In this document: positions 1 through 8,400 of the stretch, piece by piece
Position numbering within the stretch: position 1 is the first letter of the stretch
How the letters are laid out: every line of letters starts with the position of its first letter
Source of the DNA: Thiobacillaceae bacterium
GTDB lineage: Bacteria; Pseudomonadota; Gammaproteobacteria; Burkholderiales; Thiobacillaceae
Direction of reading: 5' to 3'
NCBI GenBank assembly: GCA_024643305.1
Contig: JAHENE010000052.1
Coordinates: 1-10,297 of the forward strand
DNA length: 10,297 nucleotides
Translations under genes and position numbers: made by a program
The notes under the pieces: model-generated
Databases searched by the model: none
Told to the model about the DNA's origin: nothing
The model's input: the letters and a program-made list of their open reading frames with translations, nothing else

Positions 1-1
1 T

Positions 2-343
2 GTTACCTTCGAGGTGCCGGTAGTAGTGATCCTGCTGGTGATCACCAATATGGTGTCGGTGGCAAAACTGCGAGATATCCGTCCCTATGTGATTGTCTGC
101 GCATTTGTCGTTGGCGCCATTTTCACGCCGCCGGATGTGATTTCACAGATCATGCTGGCGATCCCCCTGTGGCTTCTTTATGAATTGGGCATCATCTTTG
201 CCAGTTTCCTGCGTAAGGTTAAACCGTCAGAAGATCAGAACCAGGAGGACGAGGAATCACACTACCAACCGATGACGGATGAACAGATGGAAGCCGAGTT
301 CGACCGCATTGAGTCTGAAAGCGACCCCCCCAAAGACACTTGA
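2..343 (+). CDS. tatC: Sec-independent protein translocase TatC, C-terminal part (5' end outside window)
   Basis: TatC is the inner-membrane core of the twin-arginine translocase. With TatB it binds the RR signal peptide of folded proteins and recruits TatA. The visible 113 residues are the last two membrane helices and the tail. The fragment opens with the family motif FEVPV at the start of TM5, followed by an RPYVIVCAFVVGAIFTPPD stretch (periplasmic loop and TM6 entry) and the hydrophobic LAIPLWLLYELGIIF helix. This matches the end of E. coli TatC closely as I remember it. The remaining roughly 40 residues form a very acidic cytoplasmic tail rich in E, D and Q, which is variable in the family. 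The reading frame is open to the window edge, so a GTG at 14 is an internal valine, not a start. It ends in TGA. No clear terminator follows, and amt downstream has its own promoter. Confidence 0.95.
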   Translation, partial: VTFEVPVVVILLVITNMVSVAKLRDIRPYVIVCAFVVGAIFTPPDVISQIMLAIPLWLLYELGIIFASFLRKVKPSEDQNQEDEESHYQPMTDEQMEAEFDRIESESDPPKDT

Positions 344-381
344 TTAACAAATGCCTCAATTCAGGGCCTGGAGTGTTTGCC

Positions 382-398
382 TGCACCGATAGGGTGCA
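382..398. promoter_or_regulatory. NtrC (NRI) enhancer binding site, perfect 17-bp dyad
   Basis: The site reads TGCACC-GATAG-GGTGCA: two perfect 6-bp inverted half-sites separated by 5 bp. This equals the established NtrC consensus TGCACC-N5-GGTGCA. Its centre (390) lies about 89 bp upstream of the start predicted from the sigma-54 promoter at 453-468, a normal distance for an NtrC enhancer. There is no U-tract, so it is not a terminator. It implies that amt is switched on by phosphorylated NtrC under nitrogen limitation; the site is seen, the regulation is inferred. Confidence 0.85.
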
Positions 399-421
399 AT
401 CCGTCCTTGGCTTGGTTGAGA

Positions 422-427
422 TGCACC
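422..427 (+). promoter_or_regulatory. possible second NtrC half-site
   Basis: A further TGCACC lies 40 bp (about four helical turns) from the same half-site in the perfect NtrC dyad. The partner half five bases on matches GGTGCA at only two of six positions. It could be a weak second site bound cooperatively, or chance. Confidence 0.3.
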
Positions 428-452
428 AAATGTAATCAATGGCTTAGGCAAC

Positions 453-468
453 GGGAACACTTATTGCT
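453..468 (+). promoter_or_regulatory. sigma-54 (RpoN) -24/-12 promoter of amt
   Basis: The element reads GGGAACACTTATTGCT. It has the invariant GG and GC dinucleotides exactly 10 bases apart (GG 454-455, GC 466-467) and agrees with TGGCAC-N5-TTGCW at GG, AC, TTGC and the final T. Transcription should start near 479. That leaves a leader of about 25 nt with a GAGG Shine-Dalgarno at 491-494 in front of the ATG at 504. Together with the NtrC dyad upstream this forms a complete enhancer-dependent promoter. Confidence 0.83.
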
Positions 469-503
469 TTCCATGCCCCAGAATTAACTTGAGGATGCCC
501 CAA

Positions 504-1706
504 ATGGAGACATTGAAAACTGGTAGTGACGTTTTGTTCATTTTGCTCGGCGCCATCATGGTGCTGGCCATGCATGCCGGATTCGCCTTTCTTGAATTGG
601 GCACGGTGCGCAAGAAAAACCAGGTCAACGCCCTGGTGAAAATCCTCACCGATTTCAGCGTGTCCACCATCGCCTATTTCTTTATCGGCTATGGCATTGC
701 GTACGGGGTGGATTTCATGTCCGGTGCGAGCCAGCTTGCAGCCAAAAATGGCTACGATCTGGTCAAGTTCTTCTTCCTGCTTACGTTCGCTGCAGCCATA
801 CCCGCAATCGTCTCGGGCGGTATCGCCGAGCGCGCCAAGTTCAATCCTCAGCTTGCTGCGACTTTCCTGCTGGTCGGTTTTGTTTACCCTTTGTTTGAAG
901 GCATGGTCTGGAACGGCAATTATGGATTCCAGATTCTTCTGGAATCCAGCTTTGGTGCAAAGTTTCATGATTTTGCCGGCTCTGTCGTGGTGCACGCTGT
1001 GGGCGGCTGGATTGGACTCGCAGCGGTAATCATGCTGGGTGCGCGCCAGGGCCGCTATCGCAAGGATGGCGGTATTGCAGCCCATCCACCTTCAAGCATT
1101 CCGTTTCTGGCTCTGGGTGCATGGATACTGACAGTAGGCTGGTTTGGTTTCAACGTCATGTCCGCACAGACCATTGATGCGGTGAGTGGTCTGGTGGCGG
1201 TTAATTCGCTCATGGCCATGGTGGGTGGAACACTGGCGGCGCTGTTTGCTGGCCGCAACGATCCCGGCTTCATCCACAACGGCCCATTGGCCGGTCTTGT
1301 TGCCGTATGCGCAGGATCCGATCTTATGCACCCTCTTGGTGCGTTGGTAACGGGCGCGGTTGCTGGCGTCCTGTTTGTCTGGATGTTCACCATTACCCAG
1401 AACAAGTGGAAGATCGACGATGTATTGGGTGTGTGGCCTCTGCATGGGCTATGCGGCGCATGGGGTGGCATTGCCGCCGGCATCTTTGGCCTCCAGGCGT
1501 TGGGTGGCATTGGTGGCGTTACTTTTATGGCGCAGCTTGTGGGCACGCTGATGGGTATCGTGGTGGCTTTGGTCGGCGGTTTTGTCGTTTATGGGGCGCT
1601 CAAGGCTACCGTCGGTATCCGTCTGGATCAGGAACAGGAATTCCAGGGCGCCGATCTTTCCATCCACAAGATTTCGGCCACGGCGGAGCGCGAAACCAAC
1701 TGGTGA
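504..1706 (+). CDS. amt: ammonium transporter (Amt/MEP/Rh family)
   Basis: A trimeric inner-membrane channel that takes up ammonium. The product is 400 residues with about 11 hydrophobic segments and no cleavable signal peptide; TM1 begins at residue 9. Family motifs seen are GFAFLELGTVRKKNQVN (26-42), AAIPAIVSGGIAER (97-110), HDFAGSVVVH (155-164) and the C-terminal LDQEQEFQGADLS tail. The pore residues known from AmtB have counterparts here: Phe gate F95 and F216, W136 and S220 at the outer site, structural D156, and the twin histidines H164 and H314. I chose ATG 504 over TTG 489 and ATG 495 for two reasons. It has GAGG nine bases upstream, and the sigma-54 start near 479 would leave almost no leader for the earlier codons. 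No glnK lies beside it, unlike the glnK-amtB operon of many bacteria. The next gene is convergent, so amt appears monocistronic and under NtrC/RpoN control. Confidence 0.97.
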   Translation: METLKTGSDVLFILLGAIMVLAMHAGFAFLELGTVRKKNQVNALVKILTDFSVSTIAYFFIGYGIAYGVDFMSGASQLAAKNGYDLVKFFFLLTFAAAIPAIVSGGIAERAKFNPQLAATFLLVGFVYPLFEGMVWNGNYGFQILLESSFGAKFHDFAGSVVVHAVGGWIGLAAVIMLGARQGRYRKDGGIAAHPPSSIPFLALGAWILTVGWFGFNVMSAQTIDAVSGLVAVNSLMAMVGGTLAALFAGRNDPGFIHNGPLAGLVAVCAGSDLMHPLGALVTGAVAGVLFVWMFTITQNKWKIDDVLGVWPLHGLCGAWGGIAAGIFGLQALGGIGGVTFMAQLVGTLMGIVVALVGGFVVYGALKATVGIRLDQEQEFQGADLSIHKISATAERETNW

Positions 1707-1819
1707 GATAGGGCAAGAAACCAGCGCCGACGCATCAAACCCGGGGCTGGCGTCAATGCGGATTGCCGTGTTGGGCTAGCTTCTGGTGAAGCAAGTCTGT
1801 TCGATGCCCGCACCAACGC
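1707..1819. other. convergent intergenic region, no clear terminator
   Basis: These bases separate the convergent ends of amt and the diguanylate cyclase gene. They hold two weak inverted repeats: CCAGC/GCTGG with overlapping GACGC/GCGTC around 1719-1753, and GCTTC-TGGT-GAAGC around 1778-1791. Neither is followed by a run of T on either strand. I see no gene here. Confidence 0.5.
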
Positions 1820-3154
1820 TCATGCCGGATTCTGCGGCTGGCTTGATGTGGGTTCATGCCGAACTACGCGGTTGCGCCCCGAGTTCTTGGCTTGGTACAA
1901 CGCCTTGTCGGCTGCGGCAACCAGCGATTCAGCATTCTTTGCGTGCGTGGGCCAGGATGCGACCCCGATACTGACGGTGATATGCAGCGGTGCCCCGGTG
2001 TTTATGTCGAAGGCATGCGCCTCTATTTCCGTGCGCAGCCGCTCGGCGGTCTCCGTGGCCGCTTCAATATCCGTTCCAGGCAGGATTACGGTAATTTCCT
2101 CTCCGCCATAGCGGCATACGCGATCAATGTTGCGCAAATCGCGGAGCAGCAATTCGCCCAACTCCTTGAGAACGGCATCTCCCGCCAGGTGGCCATGAAT
2201 GTCATTGATGCGCTTGAAGAAATCGATGTCGAGCACCAGAAGCGAGACCGTTTGGTTGAAGCGTTGGGAGCGTGCGAACTCATCGTCCAGGAATGTATAG
2301 AAGCTGCGGTGGTTGTAGAGCCCGGTGAGGCTGTCGCGATAAGCAAGCTCCGAGAGTGCTACCTGATCTGCTTCTAATCGCATGGCCATGGTGTTGAAAG
2401 CCGCAGCCAGTTCACCCATTTCGTCATGACTACTGATATTGACTCTGTGCGACAGGTCGCCTTGCGCAAGCTTTGTCGCCCCTTGGCGCATGGTTTCCAA
2501 AGGCCTGGTGATGGAACGGGCAAGTACCATGATGGCAAAGAGAGAAATTGCGCCGGTCAGAACGAAGGCGGCAAGCGTGGTCTGCAAGGCTCTTGTGCGG
2601 ATGTTGTGTGCCTCGGCACGATCATGATCAAGTTCATGATAAAAACTAGTACTCAGCTTATCCAGTGCGGCCACGGCACGGTCAAGATGCGCATCGAAAA
2701 CCTCCATGTCCTGCGCCGCCTCTATGTTTCCTATCGGAGAGGGGAGGCCCAGAAGCTGTTCGCCCAGTACCAGTGCCTGCACCCATTCCGCGCGCGCCGA
2801 CTTGATCAAGACGCGCTCTTCCTCCTTGGTGAAGTGCTCGGGGGAAGCTTCCTTGAAGGCCAGCTCGACACGCTGCCGCAACTGCTGAAATTGAAGCCGC
2901 TCGTCAGGGTCGGCGCTGATGAGGTAATCGTTTACCGGCATGGATACCTGTAACAGTGTTGTCTGCAGGTGCTCAACGGGCTCCATTTCTTCGGTGAGTT
3001 CACGAATGATGTCTTCAAGCGGTTCTATCAGGCGCGGCAACAAATAACTCTGGCCCAAGGCTGCCACACCAAGAAACGGAAGCAACACCACGCCAATGCC
3101 CAAAGCAAATCGTGTGTGCAGGGAAAGACGTGAACCCGAGAGACGGGATTTCAT
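1820..3154 (-). CDS. membrane diguanylate cyclase with periplasmic sensor, HAMP and GGDEF domains
   Basis: Predicted to join two GTP into cyclic di-GMP. From ATG 3154 the product is 444 residues. A basic N-terminus leads into TM1 (about 16-34). A helical periplasmic region of about 155 residues follows, resembling four-helix-bundle chemoreceptor sensors. TM2 (about 191-212) leads to HAMP (213-265), and GGDEF fills about 270-431. In the GGDEF domain DSLTGLYNHRSF (274-285) opens the domain, D309 and D311 are expected metal ligands, and the active loop is GGEEI (350-354), with isoleucine where phenylalanine is usual. RNID at 341-344 is an intact RxxD inhibitory site, so product feedback is likely. 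The longer start at 3202 would overlap the histidine kinase gene by 35 bases. ATG 3154 lies 13 bases after the kinase stop and gives a normal membrane-protein N-terminus, so I prefer it. Neither start has a good Shine-Dalgarno, so translation may be coupled to the kinase gene. Ligand and target are unknown. Confidence 0.92.
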   Translation of the reverse strand: MKSRLSGSRLSLHTRFALGIGVVLLPFLGVAALGQSYLLPRLIEPLEDIIRELTEEMEPVEHLQTTLLQVSMPVNDYLISADPDERLQFQQLRQRVELAFKEASPEHFTKEEERVLIKSARAEWVQALVLGEQLLGLPSPIGNIEAAQDMEVFDAHLDRAVAALDKLSTSFYHELDHDRAEAHNIRTRALQTTLAAFVLTGAISLFAIMVLARSITRPLETMRQGATKLAQGDLSHRVNISSHDEMGELAAAFNTMAMRLEADQVALSELAYRDSLTGLYNHRSFYTFLDDEFARSQRFNQTVSLLVLDIDFFKRINDIHGHLAGDAVLKELGELLLRDLRNIDRVCRYGGEEITVILPGTDIEAATETAERLRTEIEAHAFDINTGAPLHITVSIGVASWPTHAKNAESLVAAADKALYQAKNSGRNRVVRHEPTSSQPQNPA

Positions 3155-3167
3155 GATGGTCTTTGGA

Positions 3168-5252
3168 CTAAGATGCAACGCCGTTGCTGTTACCGGGCTC
3201 ATGATTGATTGTCACGGCCGCAAACTCGATCCAGAAAGTACTGCCATTGTCGGCATTGCTCTCGACACCCATTTCGCCGTTCATGAGCTCAACCAGTTGC
3301 CTGGAAATTGTCAGGCCAATGCCAGTGCCCTCGACGTTTTTCTGGCCAAGCCGGGTAAATGGGATGAACAGCTTTGTCTGGTCTTCCGGAGTCAATCCGA
3401 TACCGGTGTCGGCAACGTTGATACGTATGCGGTTCCCTTCCTGTTTCTGCGTATAAACGCGTACCCTCCCATTCGGATTGTTGTACTTGATTGCATTTGA
3501 TATGAAATTCAGCAGGACCTGGGACAGGCGTGTGGGATCAGCCATAATTGTAAGTGGCTCATCAGCGGACTTATGAGTAAGCTCGATTTCGTTTCTTGCC
3601 GCAAGCGGAAGGACAAGTTCGAAGGTTTCGCCAATCAGCCGGTCCACATCCACAACCTCCATGCTGATTTGTGCTCTTCCGGATTCCACCCTGGCGAGGT
3701 CGAGCACCTCGTTGATGATGGTGAGCATGTGTTTGCCTGCCTTGTGAATATGGTTGACATTTTCCTCGACGATGGGGGAAAGCTTTTCGTAAAGCAGCAA
3801 TTGGCTGAAACCCATGATTGCATTCAAGGGGTTTCGAAGTTCATGACTCATGTTGGAAAGAAATACGCTTTTGCGCTTGTTGGCGGCGTCCGACTCTTCC
3901 ATGGTCCGCTGTAATTGCTCTTCGGTATCGATCAGGTCCGAGATGTCTGTGCGGATTGAAATGTAGCGATCCAATCTGCCTTTGTGATCGTACATGGGAA
4001 CGATGGTGGAGTTCACCCAGTAAAGTTTTCCATCCTTGGCGCGATTGCAAATGAGGCCATGCCAGGTTTCTCCGGCGGAAATGGTTCGCCACATTTCATC
4101 GAAGAAACCTTTGGGGTGCGTGCCGGAATTCACGATCCTGTGATTCTGTCCGATAAGTTCTTCTTTGCTATAACCGCTTATTTCGCTGAACTTGTCATTG
4201 GCGTGGGTGATGATGCCTCGGATATCGGTAATGCTGACAATGGCATGTTGATCCAGGGCACGGCTTAACTGCGTGATTTCATGCTGAAGAGCCAACTGAC
4301 GGCGTGATACGAGCCACGCAACGCAGAAAATCGCAGAGGAGAGCGTCAACCATTTTGCCAGTGCTATCCAGTTGTCTTGGTACCAGCCGGCATAGACACT
4401 TTCTACAGTCTCGCTGATGCCCACAACCAGTGTCCCTTGCGAATTTGCGCTGAGACTGGATGGCATGATGTCAGATAAAACTGCGTATTTCTCCAGGTGG
4501 TCTGTTGCCGTCACTATTCTGTGTGTGCTGAGCCTGTTTCCGTTCGAACGATGGGCGTTGAATGCGGCCGGGCTACGGGAAACGTCCGTGAGGCGGTATT
4601 TGTCAGGATCCGGAACGCGGGACACCATCAAACCGCTTCCGTGGATCATGAACACTGCCTGACCGGGTTCGCGCAGCGAATCCAGCAAAGTGTCAAAATA
4701 GTGCAAGTCGATGCTTACCTGGGCAATCATTTTCAGGTGACCGGCAGCGTCGGCCCTGGATTTGTAGAAGACCAGGATAGGTACGCCGGACAGTTTTGAA
4801 ACAAATGGCTTCTCGACGATCAGCACATTGTCCAGCGGTTTCGTTTTGGCACGCCGGACATACTCCTCGACTGAGCGGTCGAGCCCAATAAGCGATGGCA
4901 CGCTGGCGCATTGGTTGATGCCCTGTGCATCGATGAAGGTAAAGGAGCGGAATTCTGGATATTGCTCGGCGAGATGCAACATCAGTTCCTGATCACATCG
5001 GCCTTCGCGTATTCTTTCTGAGATGATCAGGTCGAGTGCCAGATTGATGTTACGCACGAGCCCGCTCAGATGGCTGTCCAAGAGCCGCGCCCTGGTGGCG
5101 AGTTCCTGACGTGTCCGTTTGTCGGTTGCCTGATGGTCTTCCCAGCGGCGCTGGATTCCGATAGCCGCGGTCATGAGAACGATTGAAAGTGCCATCAGCC
5201 AAATGGCATAAGTCTGGCGGCAGAATAGCTTGACTGGGGCGCGTTTACCCAT
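3168..5252 (-). CDS. PAS-containing sensor histidine kinase with periplasmic Cache-like domain
   Basis: A 694-residue membrane histidine kinase. TM1 lies at about 14-33. A periplasmic region (about 34-294) looks like a double Cache/PDC sensor, including an FRSFTFIDAQG stretch at 101-111. TM2 is about 295-315, a PAS-PAC module 330-440 (with NRAKDGKLYWVNSTIVP at 403-419), and a short coiled linker 441-458. The HisKA H-box is FLSNMSHELRNPLNAIMGF with phospho-acceptor H470. The HATPase domain has an N-box (NFISNAIKYNN, 582-592), a G1 box DTGIGL (615-620) and a G2 box GTGIGL (642-647). All catalytic motifs are intact. There is no receiver or HPt domain, so it is a classical rather than hybrid kinase. 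AGGAGG lies 12 bases before the ATG, a slightly long spacing. The diguanylate cyclase gene follows directly, suggesting one transcript. No response regulator is in the window, so the kinase is an orphan here. Its signal and partner cannot be read from the sequence. Confidence 0.95.
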   Translation of the reverse strand: MGKRAPVKLFCRQTYAIWLMALSIVLMTAAIGIQRRWEDHQATDKRTRQELATRARLLDSHLSGLVRNINLALDLIISERIREGRCDQELMLHLAEQYPEFRSFTFIDAQGINQCASVPSLIGLDRSVEEYVRRAKTKPLDNVLIVEKPFVSKLSGVPILVFYKSRADAAGHLKMIAQVSIDLHYFDTLLDSLREPGQAVFMIHGSGLMVSRVPDPDKYRLTDVSRSPAAFNAHRSNGNRLSTHRIVTATDHLEKYAVLSDIMPSSLSANSQGTLVVGISETVESVYAGWYQDNWIALAKWLTLSSAIFCVAWLVSRRQLALQHEITQLSRALDQHAIVSITDIRGIITHANDKFSEISGYSKEELIGQNHRIVNSGTHPKGFFDEMWRTISAGETWHGLICNRAKDGKLYWVNSTIVPMYDHKGRLDRYISIRTDISDLIDTEEQLQRTMEESDAANKRKSVFLSNMSHELRNPLNAIMGFSQLLLYEKLSPIVEENVNHIHKAGKHMLTIINEVLDLARVESGRAQISMEVVDVDRLIGETFELVLPLAARNEIELTHKSADEPLTIMADPTRLSQVLLNFISNAIKYNNPNGRVRVYTQKQEGNRIRINVADTGIGLTPEDQTKLFIPFTRLGQKNVEGTGIGLTISRQLVELMNGEMGVESNADNGSTFWIEFAAVTINHEPGNSNGVAS

Positions 5253-5302
5253 TTAACGAGGCTTCCTCCTGAATGCTTTTTTTGTCATTTTCGAGACACT
5301 AG

Positions 5303-5335
5303 CATATAAACCATTACATAAAAATGGTTTATATG
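5303..5335. repeat. perfect 12-bp inverted repeat (9-bp spacer), candidate operator
   Basis: CATATAAACCAT at 5303-5314 is mirrored exactly by ATGGTTTATATG at 5324-5335. It sits 51 bases upstream of the histidine kinase start and 152 bases upstream of dnaE. Centre-to-centre spacing of the arms is 21 bp, two helical turns, as expected for a dimeric DNA-binding protein. There is no adjacent T-tract, so it is not a terminator. The position suggests control of the divergent kinase gene; the regulator is unknown. Confidence 0.6.
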
Positions 5336-5378
5336 GGTGATTTTGCTGCATTTTCCGACCCAGTCAGGAGGTCACCTG

Positions 5379-5394
5379 TTGACAAATTAATTTG
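5379..5394 (+). promoter_or_regulatory. TTGACA box overlapping a 12-bp palindrome, possible dnaE promoter element
   Basis: A consensus -35 box TTGACA (5379-5384) points towards dnaE. The perfect palindrome CAAATTAATTTG (5383-5394) begins inside it. At 16-18 bp downstream the hexamers match TATAAT poorly, so a complete sigma-70 promoter is not shown. If the box is used, a protein bound to the palindrome would block it. Confidence 0.3.
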
Positions 5395-5486
5395 CGAGCA
5401 TGAATGCGTTCCGCTTTCAAAACACGTCTCCAAAGAAAAGAAGTTTTTTATGACGTGGAAATGGATGTGCCGGTTAAAATTCGATA

Positions 5487-8400
5487 ATGTCTGACCCAAG
5501 CTTCGTCCATCTACGACTGCATACGGAGTACTCCATCACGGATGGGCTGGTTCGGGTGGGCGAGGCAGTTGCAAAGGCTGTCGAAAGTGGCATGCCAACA
5601 GTTGGGTTCACCGATCTTTCCAACGTATTCGGCTGGGTAAAAGCTTATAAAACCGCTCGTGGCAAGGGTGTCAAGCCGGTATTTGGCTGCGATGTCTGGG
5701 TCAGCAATGAGAGCGACCCCAATCGCCCGGGCCGGGCGCTTCTCCTGGTGCAGCATCGCGAAGGCTACAGGCGATTGTGCGAACTGCTGACACGCGCCTA
5801 TCGTGAAAATCTCCATCGCGGCAGGCCGGAAATCGATCCGGCCTGGTTTGTGGATGGGACAGATGGTTTGCTGGCGCTGTCCGGCGGGTTTCATTCAAGC
5901 GTGGCTCAAGCTTTGCTGGCAGGTAATGAAACGGCAGCGAAGAAACAGGCCGAAATGTGGGCGAGCGCTTTTCCTGGCCGCTACTATCTGGAACTGCAGC
6001 GCTTTGGTCTGACGGAAACAGAATCACTGATCGACGGCCTGCTGGAAATCGGTGCCGAATTCGGCATTCCTTCAGTCGCTACCCATCCTATCCAGTTTCT
6101 CAATGCGGATGATTTCAAGGCGCACGAGGCTCGGGTGTGCATTGCCGAAGGCTATCTGCTGGCAGACCAGCGCCGCCCCAGGAATTTCACCGCAGAACAG
6201 TATTTCAAGTCGCCGGCGGAAATGGCCGAACTGTTTGCCGACCTGCCCGAAGCGCTTTCCAACACTGTTGAAATCGCCAAGCGCTGTAATCTCAGCCTGG
6301 AACTTGGAAAGAGCAAACTGCCCCAGTTTCCTACGCCTAATAACGAAAGCCTCGATGATTACATCCGCATTCGTGCGGAAGAGGGTATGGCCGAACGCAT
6401 GGCCCATCTGTTTCCGGACGAGGCGACGCGCACGGCGAAATACCCGGAATATCAGAGCCGATTGGACTTCGAGCTGGGCACCATCATCCAGATGGGCTTC
6501 CCGGGCTACTTCCTCATCGTGGCCGACTTCATCAACTGGGGCAAAAACAATGGCGTGCCGGTCGGGCCAGGCCGCGGTTCCGGTGCAGGCTCGCTGGTAG
6601 CCTATTGCCTGGGCATTACCGACCTCGACCCGTTGCGTTATGACCTGCTGTTCGAGCGTTTCCTTAATCCTGAACGCGTGTCCATGCCCGACTTTGACGT
6701 GGACTTCTGCCAGGACAACCGCGAACGTGTCATCCAGTATGTGAAGGACAAGTACGGCCACGAGGCGGTATCCCAGATCGCCACCTTCGGCACGCTGGGA
6801 TCCAAGTCGGTGATCCGTGATGTCGGCCGCGTGCTGGACATGCCCTACAACTACTGCGACAAGCTTTCCAAGCTGGTTCCGGTGGAAGGTGTGAAACCGG
6901 TGTCGCTGGTAAAAGCGCTGGAGATGGAACCCCAACTCAAGGAACGCTTCGATCAGGAAGAAGAAGTGCAGGAGTTGTTCGGGCTGGCTGGCAAACTGGA
7001 GGACCTCACCCGCAACGTCGGCATGCACGCAGGTGGTGTGCTGATTGCGCCCGGCAAGCTCACCGATTTTTGTCCCCTGTATCGACAGGAAGGTTCAGAG
7101 AGCTACGTTTCGCAGTTCGACAAGGACGATGTCGAAGCCGTTGGTCTGGTCAAGTTCGACTTTCTGGGCCTGCGCACGCTGACCATTCTGGACGAGGCCG
7201 TACGCTTCGTGCGCCGCCACGAAGGGATGGAGAGCTTCCGCCTGGAAGACCTGACGCTGGATGATCCGGCAGTTTACAAATTGTTTGCCGATGGCAACAC
7301 CACAGCCGTGTTCCAGTCGGAATCGCGCTCAGCCAAGGATCTGGAAAAGAAGCTCAAGGGCGACTGCTTCGAAGACATCATCGCGCTGATGGCGCTGAAC
7401 CGGCCGGGGCCGCTGGGTTCGGGCATGGTGGATGATTTCATCGCGCGCAAGCAGGGCCGGCAGAAGCCGGAGTATTTTCATCCTGATCTTGAGCCGGTGC
7501 TGAAATCCACCTACGGCATCATCGTCTATCAGGAACAGGTGATGCTGGTCGCGCAAATATTGGCCGGCTACTCGCTGGGCGGCGCCGATTTGCTGCGCCG
7601 TGCCATGGGCAAGAAGAAGGCCGAAGAAATGGCCAAGCAGCGCGAAATTTTCCTGGCCGGGGCCAAGAAACGCAGTGTCGACGACAAGGTCGCTGGCCGT
7701 CTGTTCGATTTGATGGAAAAATTTGCCGAGTATGGTTTCAACAAGTCGCACTCTGCCGCTTATGCGCTGATCGCATATCACACCGCATGGCTGAAGGCAC
7801 ATTACCCGGCAGAATTCATGGCCGCGACGATGTCTTCGGAAATGACCGACACCGACAAGGTGCGTATTTTCTTTGAAGACAGCAAAACCAACGGTATTGA
7901 AATCCTGCCGCCTGATCTCAACCAGTCGGGTTATCGTTTCCAGCCGGTGGGCGACAGACAGATTCGTTACGGTCTGGGTGCGATGAAGGGAACTGGCGAA
8001 GCGGCAATTGGCGCCATCGTTGCTGCACGCGACCAGGATGGTCCGTTCACCGGCCTGTTTGATTTGTGCCGGCGTGTTGACAAGCGTTACCTGAATCGAA
8101 GAGTTTTGGAAGCGCTCATCAAGGGCGGCGCATTTGATAGCATCAATCCGCATCGCGCCAGCCTGATGGCGAGCATTGCGCCTGCCATGGAAGCGGCAGA
8201 CATGGCTGCGCGCGGTGGTGGCCAGGACAGCCTGTTCGGTGATGCCGCTGTTGAAGCTGGCGAGATGCTGGTGGATGCGCCGATATGGAAGGAAAAGGAA
8301 CAGCTCCTGCAGGAAAAATCCGCCCTCGGTTTTTACCTGAGCGGTCACCCATACACCGGCTATGCCAGCGAGTTATCAAAATTCGTCAAACAACGTCTCA

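Noticed and set aside
368..386. Alternative sigma-54-like element near tatC end
   Set aside because: The GG and GC dinucleotides are 11 or 12 bases apart instead of 10, and the element would lie upstream of the NtrC site.
489..503. Upstream amt start codons TTG 489 and ATG 495
   Set aside because: The Shine-Dalgarno GAGG (491-494) overlaps or touches them, and they lie only 10-16 bases from the predicted transcription start. ATG 504 has correct spacing.
444..1085. 213-codon ORF antisense to amt
   Set aside because: It overlaps the promoter and 5' half of a certain gene, and its composition is that of a reverse-frame shadow.
1719..1753. Possible terminator between amt and the cyclase gene
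   Set aside because: The CCAGC/GCTGG and GACGC/GCGTC arms compete with each other, the loop is long and there is no proper T-run on either strand.
1856..2377. 173-codon + strand ORF opposite the diguanylate cyclase
   Set aside because: It is a mirror frame of the GGDEF coding sequence, without domain resemblance or ribosome site.
6072..7028. 318-codon ORF antisense to dnaE, and a similar one at 7329-8348
   Set aside because: Both are long open frames opposite a strongly conserved, codon-biased gene. Their histidine/glutamine-rich translations match no family I know.
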